64,000 bases of DNA from Amyelois transitella. Its lineage: Eukaryota > Arthropoda > Insecta > Lepidoptera > Pyralidae. The stretch lies in contig NC_083520.1 of assembly GCF_032362555.1 (NCBI RefSeq), positions 4,092,001-4,156,000 on the forward strand, given 5' to 3'. Both the position numbers and the translations under genes were made by a program. This document shows, in pieces, positions 35,516-48,300 of the stretch (the first letter of the stretch is position 1; the number at the start of each line of letters is the position of its first letter). The notes under the pieces are model-generated. The model ran no database searches. It worked only from the letters and a program-made list of their open reading frames with translations, and had not been told where the DNA came from.

Positions 35516-36149
35516 TAGATATTAAATTCAAAATACGTCGGCTTCAAACATCAAATAAATCCCAGTCTTTTCTTGTAACATTTCATTCCTCCGATTCGCA
35601 GAATTGTATCAAGGCTTCCGTCTTTCGGTATCAGATTTTTTTCTAGTTATATTTACTTCTGTTATGGAATAAATATTTAACAAAAAGCATATAATTTACA
35701 AGTGATATGGTTACTTCTGAGACAATTTCCTATTGTTATCACTTCTTATATTTACTATTAAATAAAGTTTAATCAAAAGCTTTGTGCGAAATTTTATTTG
35801 CCAAATATCATCTGGTAAGTGTTGTAATTTTGAAAAACATACACACATACAGAAAATTAAAACTTCGAATATGTCTAAGTTTGACACTTAATGAATTTCA
35901 TAACTTTACGTATAAAAGTTTTCTCCTGTTGATAACTTGAAAAAATCCTAACCAGAATGTTTATTGCAATATAAAATTATAGAAATCTGCATAATTCCGT
36001 GCAATATACCATCGGAATAGTTTCGTAATGGCTAAGGTCAACGTAGCAAAGAGATCATCGAGCGAGACACATTTTGTATCGACATTCGGCAGCCATGAAC
36101 TTTTCTTAGTTTCCGAGTAGTATTGCCGATGGCAGAAATTATACAGTCA

Positions 36150-36176
36150 ATTTCAATACGTAAAGCGTATTGAAAT
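36150..36176. repeat. perfect inverted repeat, 11-base arms
   Basis: Left arm ATTTCAATACG, spacer TAAAG, right arm CGTATTGAAAT. It is short and could be chance in AT-rich DNA, but has the same geometry as the longer hairpins. Confidence 0.85.
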
Positions 36177-36377
36177 AAAAGTAAACAATCATGATACGTC
36201 TTAGAATTGAAATAAACCATTTACAATTAATTTAGAGCCATGGGAAGAATAAAGTTGAATTGAATAACAGATGTCTCTGAACAGATGTCTTATTATGAGT
36301 TTAAAATTTAATCACATTTTATTTTTCACCAAAAAAAACATCATTTAATTAAGGGAAAGGCATAAAAAGTTAAGACA

Positions 36378-36403
36378 GATTCCAAACTTATAAGTTTGGA
36401 ATC
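36378..36403. repeat. 26-base perfect palindrome
   Basis: Arms of 13 bases, left arm GATTCCAAACTTA, with no spacer. Confidence 0.95.
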
Positions 36404-37239
36404 ATCTTTTAAGCAGTAGACTAGCAACATATAAATAGGTATAAGGTAGCTCTATTCTGTTATCTGAATCTTTTTTTTTTGTACTATACTTATGCTCGGT
36501 CTACCCCGCAAGGAATTAACATGTAATGTATAAATATATCTATCTATATTTTTCTTTTTAAGCGGTGAATAAGTAGCAAACTACAATTCATCCAATTATG
36601 ACAGCCATTTAGTCTAATCTATAGAACTATACAAATCGCAATTATAAACCAACAGAGAAAAACATTATGCCAATCCACAGGGGTTTTATTTATATCATTA
36701 TGAATTAATTAGAAAGGCAATTAAATGTATGCGAGTAAGCTGTCTGCGTATAAGTCTTTTGTTATGATATGTCGTGATACTTTTTGCTCGCATTTGTATT
36801 GGCGCCGATTTATATGTTCAATTTACAGCCGCTCCGGAAACAATCAAATAATTGAATTGAATATAGACTTTGATCTAAGTCTGTATACAAAAGTAAAAGA
36901 AATGCAAAAAACACACAAAAATAAAATAAAATAATATAAATAATATTGGATATGATTTGATATGCCATAAGCATCTATAAATGATAATTTGCGATGAGTG
37001 ATAAGTACGAAAAGCAATTGTTTACTTTCATTTAAAAATTTCTCCTGCATCATGCAAATACACTACCGCTATTTTTTAATTAAGTGTACACGAATAAATT
37101 GAGAACTAACATCTTCGTATGATGGTGAATTCCATTTTTTATTGCCTTTGTGATGGTCACTAAATATGTATTATTCTCTGCCAGTTGACGCAAAAAGTTT
37201 CTGTTAAGTTTCTAATCTATACATATAATAATTAATTAA

Positions 37240-37475
37240 ATTTACCCTTATGCGGTAGACAGAGCCAACTGTCTCAAAAAGACTAATGCCAGCTGCATAT
37301 TTTAATGATGGATTTGCGATTCAAATTGTGACAAGTTGCTAGCCGATCGCCTAAAAGAAGAATCGCAAGTTTATTAGCCATTCCCTTAGTCGCCTTTATC
37401 GACATCCATGATGATCCATGTGAAAGATCGAGTGCTCATACTCTAAGTGCCAGAAACCACAAGGCACTAGAATCT
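37240..37475 (-). repeat. family B copy, nearly full length
   Basis: From GGTAGACAGAGCCAACTGTC through TGACAAGTTGCTAGCCGATC, CCTAAAAGAAGAATC, CCTTAGTCGCCTTTATCGAC to GCCAGAAACCACAAGGCAC. It defines the 5' end of the family (the GTGCC-GG-AACCACA box). Confidence 0.75.
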
Positions 37476-38734
37476 AGATCTAGAAAAATCTTGTTGATAG
37501 TAGTTTATAAAACTATGGCTATTATGTGTAGGCGGTAAGTACTTATAAATAATAGTGTATTGTTACTATCTGCAGGCCACTTCAATAGAGCTAACTCGAC
37601 TGCCACGCCCAAACAGCTGTTGCTATTTCCCTGATAAATACCACTGGAATAAATAACTAGGTATTTGATTTAAAGAACACTTAGCGACTCATAATGAATA
37701 TGGGTAGGTAAACTTGAAACAATCGCTGTAAAAATAAAACAAACATAACAAATAACGCCTTTTACCTTGGGGGTTAAATATCCGATCCTTGCATAAATGT
37801 TTCACTTCTTACACATTCGCTCGCTTCGTGCAAGTAATCTAAACTTTTTGGCCTATATTTGTATCCCACTGTTGGGTTAAGGTCTTCCCTTTCTCATCTT
37901 GTTAAGCTTTGACTTTATTTAGCAATTTTTGAGCAAGATGTCAATGTCATGCCGCCATCTAGAATATTCAATTTGCCGGAACACTATATCTGCCTTTTAT
38001 TTTAAAAAAATTAACCGTTGAACAAATTGGTTGAAATCAGAAAACCAACTGATCTCCCAAATAAAAACTAGTCCTTTGATGCTAAGAAGATTGTGCATTT
38101 TAATGTTGTGTCATGTCTTATTGTGTACTACTATTTACAAAAAAGACGGTTGAATTGATCTGAACTAATCTACCGCAAATAATTCCCAATTTAGAATCTC
38201 ATATCAAGCTTCACGACCGCTATTTGAAAATAACAAATTGAGCCTTAATGGGGGGCTATTATTGTCGTCTATACTAATTACAGTATCGACTTCTTCCCCA
38301 ACAATGGTGGTCGGCCTCGCGACCGGGAAGTTGGTGAAATGATCAATCAGAGTGACCTCGAGCACTTCCGATCCGAACGAAATGTTCTCATTAGGCGATT
38401 CGTCAGGCCGTTGACTTAGATGTAACGTAGGCGTTAGTTCTATTCAATTTGCATGTAATGTATGTAGTAGAATGTAAAAAAAATTGTGAAACAAAATAAC
38501 TTGAAAATTAGATGATTTCATGACAAAGTATCACAAGGTTTATTTTCGAGTGGTGCTTAAAATTGTCTTGATTTAATTTTGTACATGTTATTTTAAAGCC
38601 CTGAGTTTAAGAGGACTACATCGACTAATTGAGACTTTTGTAATGCGACGTGTAGACGATTGACTGCATTGATTCTTCTCATAAAAAAATGTCATTCAAG
38701 GGGACATATGTAAGAAAAATACAAATGTATTATG

Positions 38735-38932
38735 TACTAGAGGCCGCCCGCGACTTCGTCCGCATGGAAACCCTATCAATCCCGCGGGAACTCTGGGATA
38801 AAAAGTAGCCTATGTGTTATTCTGGGTCTTCAGCTACCTACATACCAAATTTCATGGTAATCGGTTCAGTAGTTTTTGCGTGAAAGAGTAACAAACATCC
38901 ATACAAACTTTCGCCTTTATAATAGTAGGATA
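38735..38932 (+). repeat. family D copy 2
   Basis: Starts TACTAGAGGCCGCCCGCGAC and ends AATAGTAGGATA. It differs from copy 1 only by one fewer GTA near the end and is otherwise identical as far as I can read. Confidence 0.9.
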
Positions 38933-39204
38933 GGATCGTGTATCGTGACACCTACAGTACTTCAGAAACATTTTTGTGCGTTGCGATTGAGAAGCAAAAT
39001 TACCAACAGCGCCATCTTTGCTTAGTTTATATTATCAAACAAAAATATTTCTCAGCAGCATGTTTGTATATAATCAAACGAGTTTCACGCAGAATGTAGC
39101 ATTTACACCTGTGTGGATTTATTATTTTCGGATTACTCCTAAAGGTGTCGCTAGTTATTTGAATTAAGTTCCAGGTGCCACAAAATTAAAATTTAGAGTT
39201 CTAT

Positions 39205-39495
39205 AATACATATTATAAATGTGAAAGTAAGTTTGTTTCTCTTCACGCGTTATCTCTTGAATTAATCCTATTGAAATTTGGGTATATAATCCGGAGAAGA
39301 ACATAGGATATTTTTAACTCCGGAAAAAAAATATAGCAACGTACCTACCTGAAACTAAAACAAATCGGGACGTCCTGGCGAAAAGTCAGGTCAAGAGTAC
39401 AATCAAAATTTTTTGATCGTGGCAAGAGGCATGTTGTCTCTTCTTATCTTCTTGGGAATCTCTGTCTTCGGGAGAGGGGCATAATAATATGTATG
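39205..39495 (+). repeat. family F fragment followed by family C copy
   Basis: 39205-39330 has TATTATAAATGTGAAAGTAA and AGAAGAACATAGGATA (family F end, inverted). 39355-39495 has CGGGACGTCCTGGCGAAAAG and a degraded tail (family C, sense). Confidence 0.5.
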
Positions 39496-40474
39496 TATAA
39501 TCGAACAAAATTTATCCAAAATGTATTTTAATGCATTCTCAGTGTCTTTTTTCAGTAACTTTAAAATTTTTAGCAAAAATAATTTTTGGTTGGTATTTTG
39601 TGTAAACCACAGGACAAAGATAACATTTAGGTATTATTATTCATCAATTTTTATGCATCATGGAATATGATCTGAGATCATGAGAATCATGGAAGGGGTA
39701 TGCCTGTGCTCGTCTCAACAATTATATCGGTAAAACTGAATTATTTTTATGAATATCAGTCATGTCATCATAGTATCTTCCGTTCTGTTTAAGTGACAAC
39801 GAGCACGAAGTAAAAGTCGTTTACATACTTGTAATAAATATGTATTAGGTATGTTGATGGTGAAAATATCTAATAAATTTTTGGTAATTGATTCGATAAC
39901 TGTGTTATGGGGATACTTAACGATACACAGAGTATAGTATTTTGTCATAAATACATAGATATAATAATAACAAACTTACGAAATAATATCCATTCTTTAT
40001 GTAAAAGTATAATGAAAGTATTCAAGTATACTTTGTTAGAAAACATCCGAAAGGAATCAATTTTCAAGCACTAAATTATCAAGAGAGAATGTAATAATTC
40101 AAAAATTCGAACATACTATTCTAACAAAACCAATAAGAACTTTAAAAACTCAATTCATTTTTGGCTTCGAAACTGCAATGGTCCTTACAATGTTTTGCAA
40201 GAGTACCTACGTATAATGTTTCTTTTGCTGATATTCTGTAATACCTTGAATAAACTCATTCCTTGGAAACTATCTGACCTGTGATTGTTAAAAACAAGGT
40301 CGAACAGGGGTGGATTTAATAAACAACCCCATTGACCCGCTTAGATAGGACTCGCGGCGCCTGCTTTCCTGTTCAGATTGGACTGACATTGATAAGGTAC
40401 CGATCCATTGCAGGTTTCCTTTGCGATGTTTTTATACAACTTATGAGCACTTTAACTAGTGCGCATAACTCAGT

Positions 40475-40565
40475 AGAGAGTCATTGGTACCTTTGGTATA
40501 ACTTTTGGTATAACTCAGTAGAGAGTTATTGGTATGACCTAGGTAGGATTGGAACCTGCCGTCTT
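40475..40565 (+). repeat. family H copy with internal direct duplication
   Basis: The word ACTCAGTAGAGAGT-ATTGGTA occurs twice (about 40469 and 40515), followed by GGTAGGATTGGAACCTGCCG. The direct repeat creates part of a 109-codon ORF which is not a gene. Confidence 0.5.
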
Positions 40566-40798
40566 CTTATTCCACCGACCCAACACCCCGAAACAATCAC
40601 ATCTTCATTTCTGACGGAGAAGATGACATCAATATTCGAATACCTGTTCTGTAGTTCTTAACTTATAGTCTAGTTTAAAAATTTGACAAAATTACGCTTG
40701 CGTCATAATCATTCTTTAAAAGAATGAATAAAAGGAAAATGTTTATTTTATTTTTTTATTTTTTTTTAATTTATTTATTTACTTTCTTACATCTATCA

Positions 40799-40823
40799 TT
40801 ACGTTACGTTACGTTACGTTACA
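40799..40823. repeat. (ACGTT)n microsatellite
   Basis: Four to five units of TACGT at the start of the T-rich open frame at 40724-41233. Confidence 0.9.
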
Positions 40824-41389
40824 GAATGTTGTATACATTTATCTTTACTATTATATTATTTATATTTACTTTTTACCTTTTCTTCATTCTTTTAGTGTTA
40901 GTCCTGAACACAATGATTCTGTTATGTTCTTACATGAAGCAACTCCCGTCGGACCTGTTAATACTCGTAAGTGTATTTTGCTATTTTACGTTTCGAGATA
41001 AAAGGATTGACCTAAATAAAATTTATATCATTTATCCTAAAACCACGCAGCAACGGAATTACACGCTTATGGACATAGTGTTCAGATTATGTTTGGCCAC
41101 TTGTTTTGCTAAAGTGTTTCGGGAATTAGTGACAATTGCCCTCGTTTATATACAGCTTGTCTCGGTGACCTGTAAATACGTTTGTTTGTTTTTAAACTCT
41201 TTATTTTTGCATAGAAGTATTAGGTATTATTAATAGTTAAGCGCGTGAAAATTTGGATAAGAATCAACTGGGAGCGATTTATTTTGTGTTGATTATTTTA
41301 AAGGTTAAGTTTTACTAGGTAGCTATTGCCTGCCGCTTCGCCCGTAAATTGTAGCTTTTGTTATCTTCTTCTTTCTATAACCGTTAATC

Positions 41390-41665
41390 GGTTATCCTCA
41401 CATCTCTAAAAAGGAGCATGGGATACGCCTTTGACCATGATGATGGACCGGGTGAGTTAAGTTTATACCAGAAGCGACTCCCATTCTGACCTCGGCAAAC
41501 TTTTTCAAGGGAACCTAACCCGTACTCAAGGTGCAGGATGATGATGTTGACCTCACGATGTTTCTGCTCACCGTAGGAGCATAACTTAGCAATCAAAGTT
41601 ATGAACATAACTCAAGAAAGAGTAATTGCTGCATTACTGTGGTAAGATTTGAACCTGTACCTATA
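41390..41665 (+). repeat. family E copy followed by family H copy
   Basis: 41390-41540 contains GAAGCGACTCCCATTCTGAC and AAGGGAACCTAACCCGT (family E). 41595-41665 contains AGAGTAATTGCTGCATTACT and AGATTTGAACCTGTACC (family H). A 74-codon ORF on the minus strand is made of the two. Confidence 0.6.
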
Positions 41666-42147
41666 GGAATAGGTACTTAAGGAATTCACACGCGCCCTGA
41701 AATCATTCAAAACACATTACCATAAGATATGACGTAAGAAGGCGCATGTGAAATATAACAAATTTATATAACGTGAAGACAACAGTACATCAACCTACTC
41801 AAATTTCTGCAAATTCGCCTCTATTACCGAGTCGTAGAATTCCATTTCCTTGCAGGGTAAATTGAACTGCGGTTGACTGTACCGACGGTTATCACCACAA
41901 GGAGGGCGGCGTTTCCGTTGTTTGGTGTTATCACGAATTCACGATAAGGTATTCAAAAAGGAAAAGTATGTTAAGGTGAGTCTGATACTTTCATAATATT
42001 TTGCTGATTTTCATTCTTTATTGTTATCCTAATTAAATTTTAAGTTCGAACTTTTAGAAGTCAAAATAAAAACCTAGCTAGTAATTAAAACTATTTAACG
42101 CTGTAACGAAAAAACTGACTTGTTACTGAGACAACTCAAAGTCACAG

Positions 42148-42372
42148 TGCCATGTGATTCCCGGCACTAAAGAAAAGGACGTTGTAAAAGGCGACTAAGG
42201 GATAGGCTCATGAAATAGGGATTCTTCTTGTCGATGGGCTTGCAACCTGTCACTATTTGAATCTCAATTCTATCATTAAGCCAAACAGTTGAACGTGGCC
42301 TTTTACTCTTTGCGAGACTGTTGGCTCTGTCTACCCCGCAAAGGATATAGACGTGATTATATGTATGTACAA
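42148..42372 (+). repeat. family B copy, full length
   Basis: From GATTCCCGGCACTAAAGAAA through AAAAGGCGACTAAGGGATAG, AACCTGTCACTATTTGAATC, AAGCCAAACAGTTGAACGTG to CTCTGTCTACCCCGC and AGACGTGATTATATGTATGT. This is the best reference copy in the window. Confidence 0.85.
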
Positions 42373-42499
42373 CTCAAAGTCCCAATAAACTAGTAACAAA
42401 TAAAACCTGGGAAGTGATTAATGTAACTTCCGTGCGCTGGTCTGGTAGCAAGGAAAAGACATAGTGTGGGCCAGCTAGTTCTCTTCTGCAGATTTTGAA

Positions 42500-42690
42500 T
42501 GTTTAATAAAGAGAAAGGCTTACAAACTTGGGATTATTCTTTAAGGCGATGGGCTAGCAACCTGTCACTATTTGAATCTCAATCACATCTAGCTAAACGT
42601 GGCCGATAAGTCTTTTCGCGACTATTGGCTCTGTCTACCCTGTAAGGGATAAAGACTTGATTATTATGAAGGTATATATGTATGAAGAGA
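42500..42690 (+). repeat. family B copy, second in tandem orientation
   Basis: Starts near AAGGCTTACAAACTTGGGAT and ends TAAGGGATAAAGACTTGATT. It has the same orientation as the copy 130 bases to the left but differs in sequence, so it is a separate insertion and not a recent duplication. Confidence 0.75.
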
Positions 42691-43204
42691 TTAATTATCT
42701 TTATTTATTTATATATTTATGTACATCAAGGAAAAAGAAACTTAAACCAAAGAGTAATGTAGGTTCTTTCTGTGTTTTATACCTTATTTAAAAATAATAA
42801 AAATAACTCCGTTTGAAATGGGGAATCATGGAATTTTTAATTTAAAACTGCGTTCCATTTCTGTAAAACATGCAATGGAAAATCTCGTTTTTTCAGTCAG
42901 CGGAAAACCCACAATGTTCATAAGGATAAATAATTTAATAAACAACTAGTGATTAGTCACTTCACTAAGGTATGACATGTGAAAGTCGGAATTTTATCGT
43001 TTTTATCTTCATGAATGTAATTATTTATACCAAATGTATTTTTACCTTTATCTTGGTTTCAGTAGTTGTAGGTACTTTTGCGGATGATATCGCCAAAAAT
43101 GGTCAGGATTTTTTGCCGTTGTAGATAAAAACGAAACAATTTTTTCTCAGCATAAATATTTATACTGTTTAAGAACAATTTATTACTGTATGATTTATAC
43201 AGTA

Positions 43205-43290
43205 ATGAATTGACTCACCGTTTGACTCCTCCGCAAGCTTTGCGGGGAAACCTAACTCATAGGTTGCCAGAACATGCAGGTTTCTTTCTA
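43205..43290 (+). repeat. family E fragment
   Basis: Contains GACTCACCGTTTGACTCCTC and GCGGGGAAACCTAACTCAT. Confidence 0.55.
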
Positions 43291-44666
43291 CTATTATATA
43301 CTTACACAAATATTGGTGAGTATAAATATTTATTGGTTTTTACGTAGAAAAGGAATATAAACAGGACGTCTCAGTCTGTTAAGTACAACACGAATAACAA
43401 TGCTATAAATAACTTGGAGGCCACGTATAAATCTAGCCGACCGCCTTAATTTCCCCTCGTCTAGAAGGACATCCTAGTATCATTTTTTTGTTATCATTTA
43501 ACTCCATATAAAAATAACTGTTGTAATTAACGTGAAAAGGTTATTTATAGTTTACGCTTGGTTGTTTCAACAAAACGTTGATTGTAATCTACGAATTTAA
43601 AAATAGATGAACTTTAACTAATAGATACTATTAATAGTTGATATAGTTTTTTGTTAAGTAATCCTTGTTTTATTTGATTTATGTAGGTATAGTTTGGTTC
43701 CTAACCATAGAATTCGGAATATATTTTTCTGATTTATGTGTTACCTGAATTTTGTAATAAATAGAAACACTTTATCTCTGTGGCGAGCCTAATTGCTAAG
43801 CATTTTTGGTGTAATTGTTAATTGAAAAAACTTAGACTTTTTCCTTCCGTCAAATAACTGGTTATTTGACGATAAGTCTGGACTTATCCACTATATTTAA
43901 AAATAAGAATTTTCAGTATAAATGTAAAAAGTAATTACGTTCAAAAGAACTTTATTAGAGGGACTGAAATTGCTTTCAGTTGATAGCAATTTCTGATATC
44001 GACTATGAGTACCTACTTTGAACTGCAGCGTTAGCCGTCGAACTAATTAAGAGGAGGTGACCCAGTTCCACGACACTATATCGAGCTATATTTAGGTAGT
44101 GGCGTTGACTGATTGTTATAGACTTTACACGGACAAATGCCAGGAGATGGATTTTAATTGCACGTCATAAGTAGGTACTGCTTAAGCTTAGTTGTATAAA
44201 TTTCTTCCCAGGACACTTGGACAGAAAGGAAAATTATCTAACTGCCTCACTCCATAAGTTTCGGTTCATATATAAAAGACAGACAGGGGAATGTTTGTCA
44301 TAGGAAAAACGACTACACTAAGAACAATGAATTCTATCACTTATCGCAAATGTACAACATTGCTTTTTAAACGTTTCAGGCGGATATTATTACCTCGAAA
44401 GATATTAAAAAATACAAACACAATATAAATATTTCAGTAATAACTTTATGGAATATTTATTTTTCTTCTTTGAAATCGTTTGTTTCTAAGAAAAGTAATA
44501 AAAAACATAGTTACAGTTTAATTAAGAACCTCGACTTTAATATGGTCAAACCCCTAAGAAGGAAGATATATCTAGTCGTATTTGTTTTTGTTGTGTGATC
44601 CATAATTTGTTACAATTTGCACAATCAATGTATGCGTACTGTTTGCCATTGACACGACTGTACGAA

Positions 44667-44718
44667 GACTTCTAATATGTTCTCAAGGATATCGATCCTT
44701 GAGAACACATTAGAAGTC
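44667..44718. repeat. inverted repeat, 24-base arms, 4-base spacer
   Basis: Left arm 44667-44690 begins GACTTCTAATATGTTCTCAA; spacer ATCG; the right arm matches at 23 of 24. A second, smaller inverted repeat (ATCACATGT, spacer again ATCG, ACATGTGAT) follows at about 44725-44746. Confidence 0.95.
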
Positions 44719-45229
44719 ATATAGTATCACATGTATCGACATGTGATCATCTAATACATACATTAATGATTATGTTTCAACCACGCATAATTATATTTTA
44801 CTATTGAATCGTTATTTTTCGGTCCACAATATTATTTAATATAATGTAAAAAGTAAATATTTTTATAATTATTGGGTGCCAACCCAACGTAGCTACTTAT
44901 TTTATAAAATAGTTATTACCATTGGTATTTTAGCTAATCAGTTAATCAGAAATATAACATTTTTCTTCTAGCCGTAACCTGGAGTCGAATCCCAACACAA
45001 ACTCAACAGACGAAAATTCTTATAAATCACATTCTGAAACATTTTCCAAATTAAAAAACTCCAAAAAAAAATGTAAAATATCCATAATCAGAGGTAATCA
45101 AAGTATAAACATACCACGGGAGACAAAAAATAACAATTTATTTCTAAAAAACCTTTACTAAACAGAGATAAAATCCCCGAATGATGGTCGCTCTACGCAC
45201 TATAATAAAAACTATACATCGGCGTCTCC

Positions 45230-45314
45230 CAGTCGGGCAGGGCGCGGCAACTCAGTCTCCATCCGACTTTCAAACGAAGAGTTCGCCTGTGACCGATTTT
45301 TACGAAATCCCACC
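45230..45314 (+). promoter_or_regulatory. probable promoter and 5' untranslated region of the first Ly6 gene
   Basis: Immediately before the start codon the DNA is GC-rich against an AT-rich background (GTCGGGCAGGGCGCGGC). It contains the arthropod initiator-like word CTCAGTCTCC at about 45251. The start codon lies in CCACCATGG, a very strong initiation context. There is no TATA box at the standard distance. A CACGTG or other obvious operator was not seen. Confidence 0.5.
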
Positions 45315-45375
45315 ATGGCCCGAAGTGCAGTCACTTTATTAGGCTTCGCCGTTTTACTGGCCGTCGTTAAATTAG
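45315..45375 (+). CDS. Ly6 gene 1, exon 1 (signal peptide)
   Basis: Twenty codons plus one base. The donor is TTAG|GTGAGT. The start is preferred because of its strong context and the hydrophobic segment right after it. Confidence 0.88.
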
Positions 45376-48300
45376 GTGAGTTATCGCTTTAATTGTACAA
45401 TTAATTCTTATCTACTGCTATTATTGTTGCGTTTTGTACGAGTATGTTTATGTGTTGACATTTTCGGCCGGCGTATTTTGGTCACGTGACATTTGAAAAT
45501 CGGCAACGTGAAATTAATTTGAAACAGTAGAATAAATAAACATCTTTGTTACTGTAAAAACTGAAGCAAATGCTACAACGGGTTCTATAATACAGCGCAA
45601 ATATTGATTTAGCTGAAGACAAAATTTGAATTTATATTTGTTTTGATCAATAATTTTCTTTTAATATTAATGATTTAATAATGTTATGGACTGTCGCATC
45701 CCGCATGATACAACCCCTTACTTAACGTTTACGTTTCGCAGTTAATTTTATTATTATGAATAATAACAGATATATCTTTGTGGAGAATAAGTAAGTAATT
45801 TTAAAAATGGATAGACCAATATCGGTAAACGCACCACAGGAACATTGTGCGCAGGGTGCAACTGAGCACACGCAACAATTAAAGAGAGAGAAAGAGATTA
45901 TTGAATCTGTGCTCCAACTTTAGAGAGAAAAATCCGTTTATTTCTTTTTTTTGGCTGTTCATCGAATAAAAGTCAGTTATGTTTTCTTTTTATTATTCTA
46001 TTTTATTATATTATATTATTCACAATTTGAAAATAAGTACCACTTTTTGTTAACAGCTAAAACCCTTAAAATTTGGGGCTTTGGGAAACCTGAGGTAGAC
46101 CCAAAGCCCAAATCGACCTCGGGTTGTATTGTGTTGGTACTCAATTCCACAAATCATGGCGATAGGACAATGATACATAAAAACACGACGTGATGTAGGT
46201 ACTAACCATTATTTTGTTACGATGACATCATTTCAATAGCCTTGAGTAAGACCGCGTTGGTAGATACGTAGTATTTGATCTTATGATCAAAGTAAATATT
46301 TTGGACGTAAATAAAACGATTTTGTATGTATAATTATTATACATTATATATTCGCGATAACGTTATCATAAAATAATTACATACAGTTTTAATCTCTATT
46401 TTTAGATTTATGTATAGTAACAGCCGGATTCACTCACGTGTAAATTGCACTGTGAAGTCTTATTAGTCTTATTATCCAAATTAGTGTAAGAGTTTTTGTA
46501 GTAGGAAGAAATAGAAAGAGTAACAAACATAGACACTTCATGTGAAAGTAACAAACATTTAGAAAATTGTATTTTTAATAATAGTAAGGATTAAGATTAA
46601 AAAGTATGAATATTTTTATTCATGAAAGATAAGAATATAATTCAAATCGTCAAATTTCTGTCTCTTTTTTATAATATGAGTCATTCTTTTATATAAATGA
46701 ATGACCTTGTGATTATAACACTGATATTTTTTTTTTATAAGTGTATGTATTATAAAAATTTATTATGAGAATAAATAAGTTAGGTCAGATAATTTTTTTT
46801 TAAATTATATTATTATTTCATATTCACATCACTTTAACATGGGACCATTTTTTAAATAACATTCTTACCCATAATTTGCCAGAACTAAATTTGCTACAAT
46901 AAAAGATATCATTTAAAATGTGAAACTTAAATAATTCTTTGACCTTAAAGATACCTTGTGAGACCTTACTCAGAGACGCCATGTTGTTAATGATGTCATA
47001 CTCACAATGTCAATGTGTGAATATACGATTTCATATAGGCAGATCCAATAAAGGCGAAGGGTCAAGGCTTGTTTATACAAAGAAAAACAGATCTAGAATA
47101 CAAATATCTCATAATGAAAAGTTCTAGATTGTAAGGTTATGATAAGAAACCACACACAGATTGCAAATTATTTACCAAAAAAAAGGAAAATAACAGTAAA
47201 AGCGTTGCAAAATTTTTTCATTACAGAGGCTAAATCATTACATGCCATGCTCCCTGTATACTTCTTTTGCTTCATCATCGTTCGTCAATATTTAGATACA
47301 AATGCTTCAGTTTACTTTCTCTTGTTCTGACCATTCATCAGAACGTCCCCGATTTGATTAAGCTACGGTTATCCAGTTTGGTGGCTCTGTTAACCCCATA
47401 AAGGATAAAGACGTACATTCAAAATATCTTTTCTTGAAACAACAACATATCGAAACCTGAGACTCTTAGCAGAACAGGTATCGTATAAAACAAGAAAAAA
47501 AACCATTCGGGACATTCCATTAGTATGCGATCATAGTTGGAATTTTTCCAGGATTTTCACGAGTATACACGAAAAGATTTAGTTCTGCTAGACAGTCAGT
47601 AGCTTTAAAAGTCCTTATTTTACGATGCAGTGTCGTCACAAATCAAAAGAACCGTCTTTGTGGAGTAACTACTTATTCAACTTTTTTAAAGTTTTGGAAC
47701 ATTGTGTATAAAAGAATGTAATGAAATATAGAGTAATGGTGTTACTTAATTAAAAGAATAAATACTAGAGTATGAGTTTGCCTGCAATAATAGTAAATAA
47801 AGGAAAATCACACAAAATATATTTTATCATATTTTCCTATGTGATACTAGCCCCCGTAGCATGGCACGCGCGACGCAGTTTTCATCGCGCGAGTCTACCG
47901 TTTCACGAAAACCGAAACAGCGATAGTTTTCGCGCGATAAAAACGGCGTCTCGCGTGCCACGCTGCGGTAGCTGACGTATGATTTATACTTTTTTTTACT
48001 ACAGAATTCGAAATATTAGGTATATTTCGACTTTTATGGTTTTCACTTTGTTTCTATTTATCATCGAAAGACAACAATTGTAGGGAAACAATATAGGTGC
48101 ATCTCTTTAAGCAGTGGATAACTTGTCAATAAATAAATCAGGTGCTACGTTATTTGTTATGATGACAGTATGATGATATCATAGTCATTGAGCGAGTGAC
48201 TGGCTTCATTGACGTATATTCATTATTCATAATAGTGGAATATTTGCATGTTTGTATAAGCGAATAATTATTTTTATTTTAAACTCTAGATGGCTCGTTT

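Larger units (their letters stand above)
29431..45230. other. 16 kb without a supported gene
   Basis: I found no exon pair with matching splice sites here. It holds copies of families A, B, C, D, E, F and H and several inverted repeats, listed separately. About 38205-38420 is GC-richer, unique-looking DNA that may be regulatory. An open frame of 169 codons at 40724-41233 follows T-rich DNA and is not convincing as a gene. Confidence 0.5.

Noticed and set aside
40724..41233. 169-codon open frame, very hydrophobic (Phe/Leu/Tyr/Ile-rich)
   Set aside because: It begins in a T-rich run and an (ACGTT)n microsatellite, which by themselves give hydrophobic codons. There is no domain, no splice context and no promoter sign. 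Chance is the simplest explanation, though the length is at the upper end.
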